NCBI GenBank assembly: GCA_047517625.1
Contig: JAKZSO010000208.1
Span: 1 to 5,413 of the forward strand
Direction of reading: 5' to 3'
From: JABHVE01 sp047517625
GTDB taxonomy: Bacteria > Pseudomonadota > Alphaproteobacteria > UBA2966 > CAIVPW01
Length of the DNA stretch: 5,413 bases
Shown here: positions 4,450 to 5,413 of the stretch, one piece after another
Position numbering within the stretch: position 1 is the stretch's first letter
Layout of the letters: each line of letters begins with the position of its first letter
Notes under the pieces: generated by a model
The model's input: the letters and a program-made list of their open reading frames with translations, nothing else
The model's database searches: none
Told to the model about the DNA's origin: nothing
Program-made: the position numbers and the translations under genes

Positions 4450-4788
4450 ATGAATCAGGCCTTGCTTCGACAAGACACCGCCGACGGAGGGTTTTCATCT
4501 ATCCGCGCCAACATGGTGCTCGGACCCGACCGAGCCAAAAGAGCGACGCCCGGGAGCACGGCGCCGGTCATCGTCGTCGAGAATCTCGTTAAGCGATACG
4601 GCGCCACGGCGGCAGTCGATGGCGCTAGCTTCGCCGTGGGCGAGGGCGAAGTCTTTGTCCTTCTCGGTCCCAACGACGCTGGCAAGACAACGCTGGTCGA
4701 AATCCTCGAAGGCCACCGGCGCCCCACATCGGGGTCCGTATCGGTTCTCGGGTTCGAGCTCACTGGCAGCGAAAGAGCAGGACGATGA
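4450..4788 (+). pseudogene. ABC transporter ATP-binding subunit, internally truncated
   Basis: This is the beginning of an ABC-2 exporter ATPase, the subunit that drives transport by ATP hydrolysis at the inner membrane. Only 112 residues remain, where such subunits usually have about 300. An N-terminal extension of about 38 residues precedes VIVVENLVKRYG (the start of the ABC domain). The A-loop/Walker A region follows, then HRRPTSGSVSVLGFEL, and the frame ends GSERAGR. The Q-loop, LSGGQ signature, Walker B and H-loop are all absent. Walker A reads GPNDAGKTT, with Asp in place of an essential Gly. The stop overlaps the permease start as ATGA, the coupling expected at the end of an intact ATPase gene. 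This suggests an internal deletion that kept the last codons. The strong ribosome-binding site is intact, so the remnant may still be translated and feed ribosomes to the permease gene. Confidence 0.87.
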
Positions 4789-5413
4789 CGGATAAACAAA
4801 GGGCCGGGCGCCCTTCCACCCTTCGGCTCCTGATTCACCAGTTCCGTTACCAGAACCAGATGTTCTGGCGCTACCCCACAGCCGCGTTCTTCACCCTTGC
4901 GTTCCCGCTGATGTTCTTTTTCGTGTTCACGACGGTCTTCGGCAACGACGTGAGTCCAGAACTCGGCGTCACGCGGGCTCAGTTCTACGCGCCCGCGCTG
5001 GCCGTCTACGGGGAGGTCGCTGCAGCCTATTACAACCTCGCCGTTTCGACGGTGGCTCGGCGGGGTGAGGGAATCCTGAAGCGCGTGCGCCGCACGCCGA
5101 TTCCGCCCTGGATCTACATCGCCGGCCGCCTCGCCTCGACAACATGGATCGCGTTTCTCGCTATCGTGCTCATGCTGGGCGTAGGGGTCGCATTCTTCGG
5201 CGTCCGGGTCTATCCCGAGACGCTGGCGGCTGCAGCGGTCGCCTTCGTTGTCGGCGTCGCGTCCTTCGCCGGACTGGGGATGATGGTCGCTTCGCGCATT
5301 TCCGACAGCAACACGGCGTCAGTTGTGACCAACTTCACGCTTCTGCCGCTGTCTTTCATTTCCGGCATCTTCATTCCCCCCTCTGAGGTCGTTCTCGACG
5401 GGCTGGGTCGAGG
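4785..5413 (+). CDS. ABC-2 type transporter permease, N-terminal part (3' end outside window)
   Basis: This encodes the membrane subunit of an ABC-2 exporter (the family of drug, antibiotic and polysaccharide efflux permeases). 209 residues are visible without a stop, so the gene continues past the window. An N-terminal cytoplasmic segment (about 1-30) leads to a hydrophobic segment, AAFFTLAFPLMFFFVFTTVF (about 33-52). ARRGEGILKRVRRTP (about 95-109) corresponds to the family motif usually written EExxLKRLRxTP, a cytoplasmic loop expected to touch the ATPase. Further hydrophobic segments lie near 121-138, 146-168 and 179-197. FTLLPLSFISGIFIPPSEV near the visible end matches the family pattern PxxFLSGxFxP. 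The start at ATG 4785 overlaps the ATPase stop by 4 bp. No lesion is seen in the visible part. Its ATPase partner is truncated, so it is either non-functional or served by another ATPase. The substrate is unknown. Confidence 0.9.
   Translation, partial: MTDKQRAGRPSTLRLLIHQFRYQNQMFWRYPTAAFFTLAFPLMFFFVFTTVFGNDVSPELGVTRAQFYAPALAVYGEVAAAYYNLAVSTVARRGEGILKRVRRTPIPPWIYIAGRLASTTWIAFLAIVLMLGVGVAFFGVRVYPETLAAAAVAFVVGVASFAGLGMMVASRISDSNTASVVTNFTLLPLSFISGIFIPPSEVVLDGLGR

Noticed and set aside
5144..5386. Arg-rich open frame inside the permease gene
   Set aside because: It overlaps the clear ABC-2 permease frame and has no recognisable domain.

Overview
The window reads as chromosomal DNA of an alphaproteobacterium, most plausibly from the Rhodospirillales. 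This is inferred from several points together: a peptide deformylase followed directly by a COQ9-family ubiquinone gene, a class I PurE, two small DUF465/YdcH proteins, a TIGR02444/DUF2390 protein, and high GC content. No rRNA or other phylogenetic marker is present, so the assignment is tentative.

Layout. Positions 2-322 hold the 3' part of a peptide deformylase gene, overlapped by 8 bp by a COQ9-family gene (315-1004). The COQ9 tail overlaps, in antisense, the 3' end of purE (1410-913, minus strand). PurE has several departures from the family consensus around its active site. A divergent region (1411-1523) separates purE from a diguanylate cyclase (GGDEF) gene at 1524-2278. That gene is interrupted by an in-frame TGA and a one-base deletion in a G run. 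Five bases after it ends a minus-strand DUF465 gene (2505-2284). This is divergent, across 21 bp, from a TIGR02444/DUF2390 gene (2527-3087).

From 3088 to 3575 lies the most unusual part. Five copies of a structured repeat surround a second DUF465 gene (3333-3518). Each is a hairpin whose outer 5-bp arm is separated from an inner stem by an unpaired TGA on the 3' side. One copy carries paired changes in the outer arm that keep it complementary. The 3' end of the DUF465 gene can fold into the same architecture, which may be a sixth copy or chance.

From about 3576 the sequence changes character, with leucine codon use moving from TTG-rich to CTG/CTC. It holds a TetR-family repressor (4307-3696, minus), two near-identical 15-bp palindromes spaced 21 bp centre to centre, a strongly truncated ABC ATPase gene (4450-4788) with an altered Walker A motif, and an ABC-2 permease gene that overlaps it by ATGA and runs off the window end. 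The TetR protein probably represses both itself and the transporter operon. The exporter lacks a usable ATPase subunit here, so it is either decayed or depends on an ATPase encoded elsewhere.

Two genes carry two lesions each (the GGDEF gene and the ABC ATPase). This points to gene decay, although sequencing or assembly error cannot be excluded from the sequence alone.
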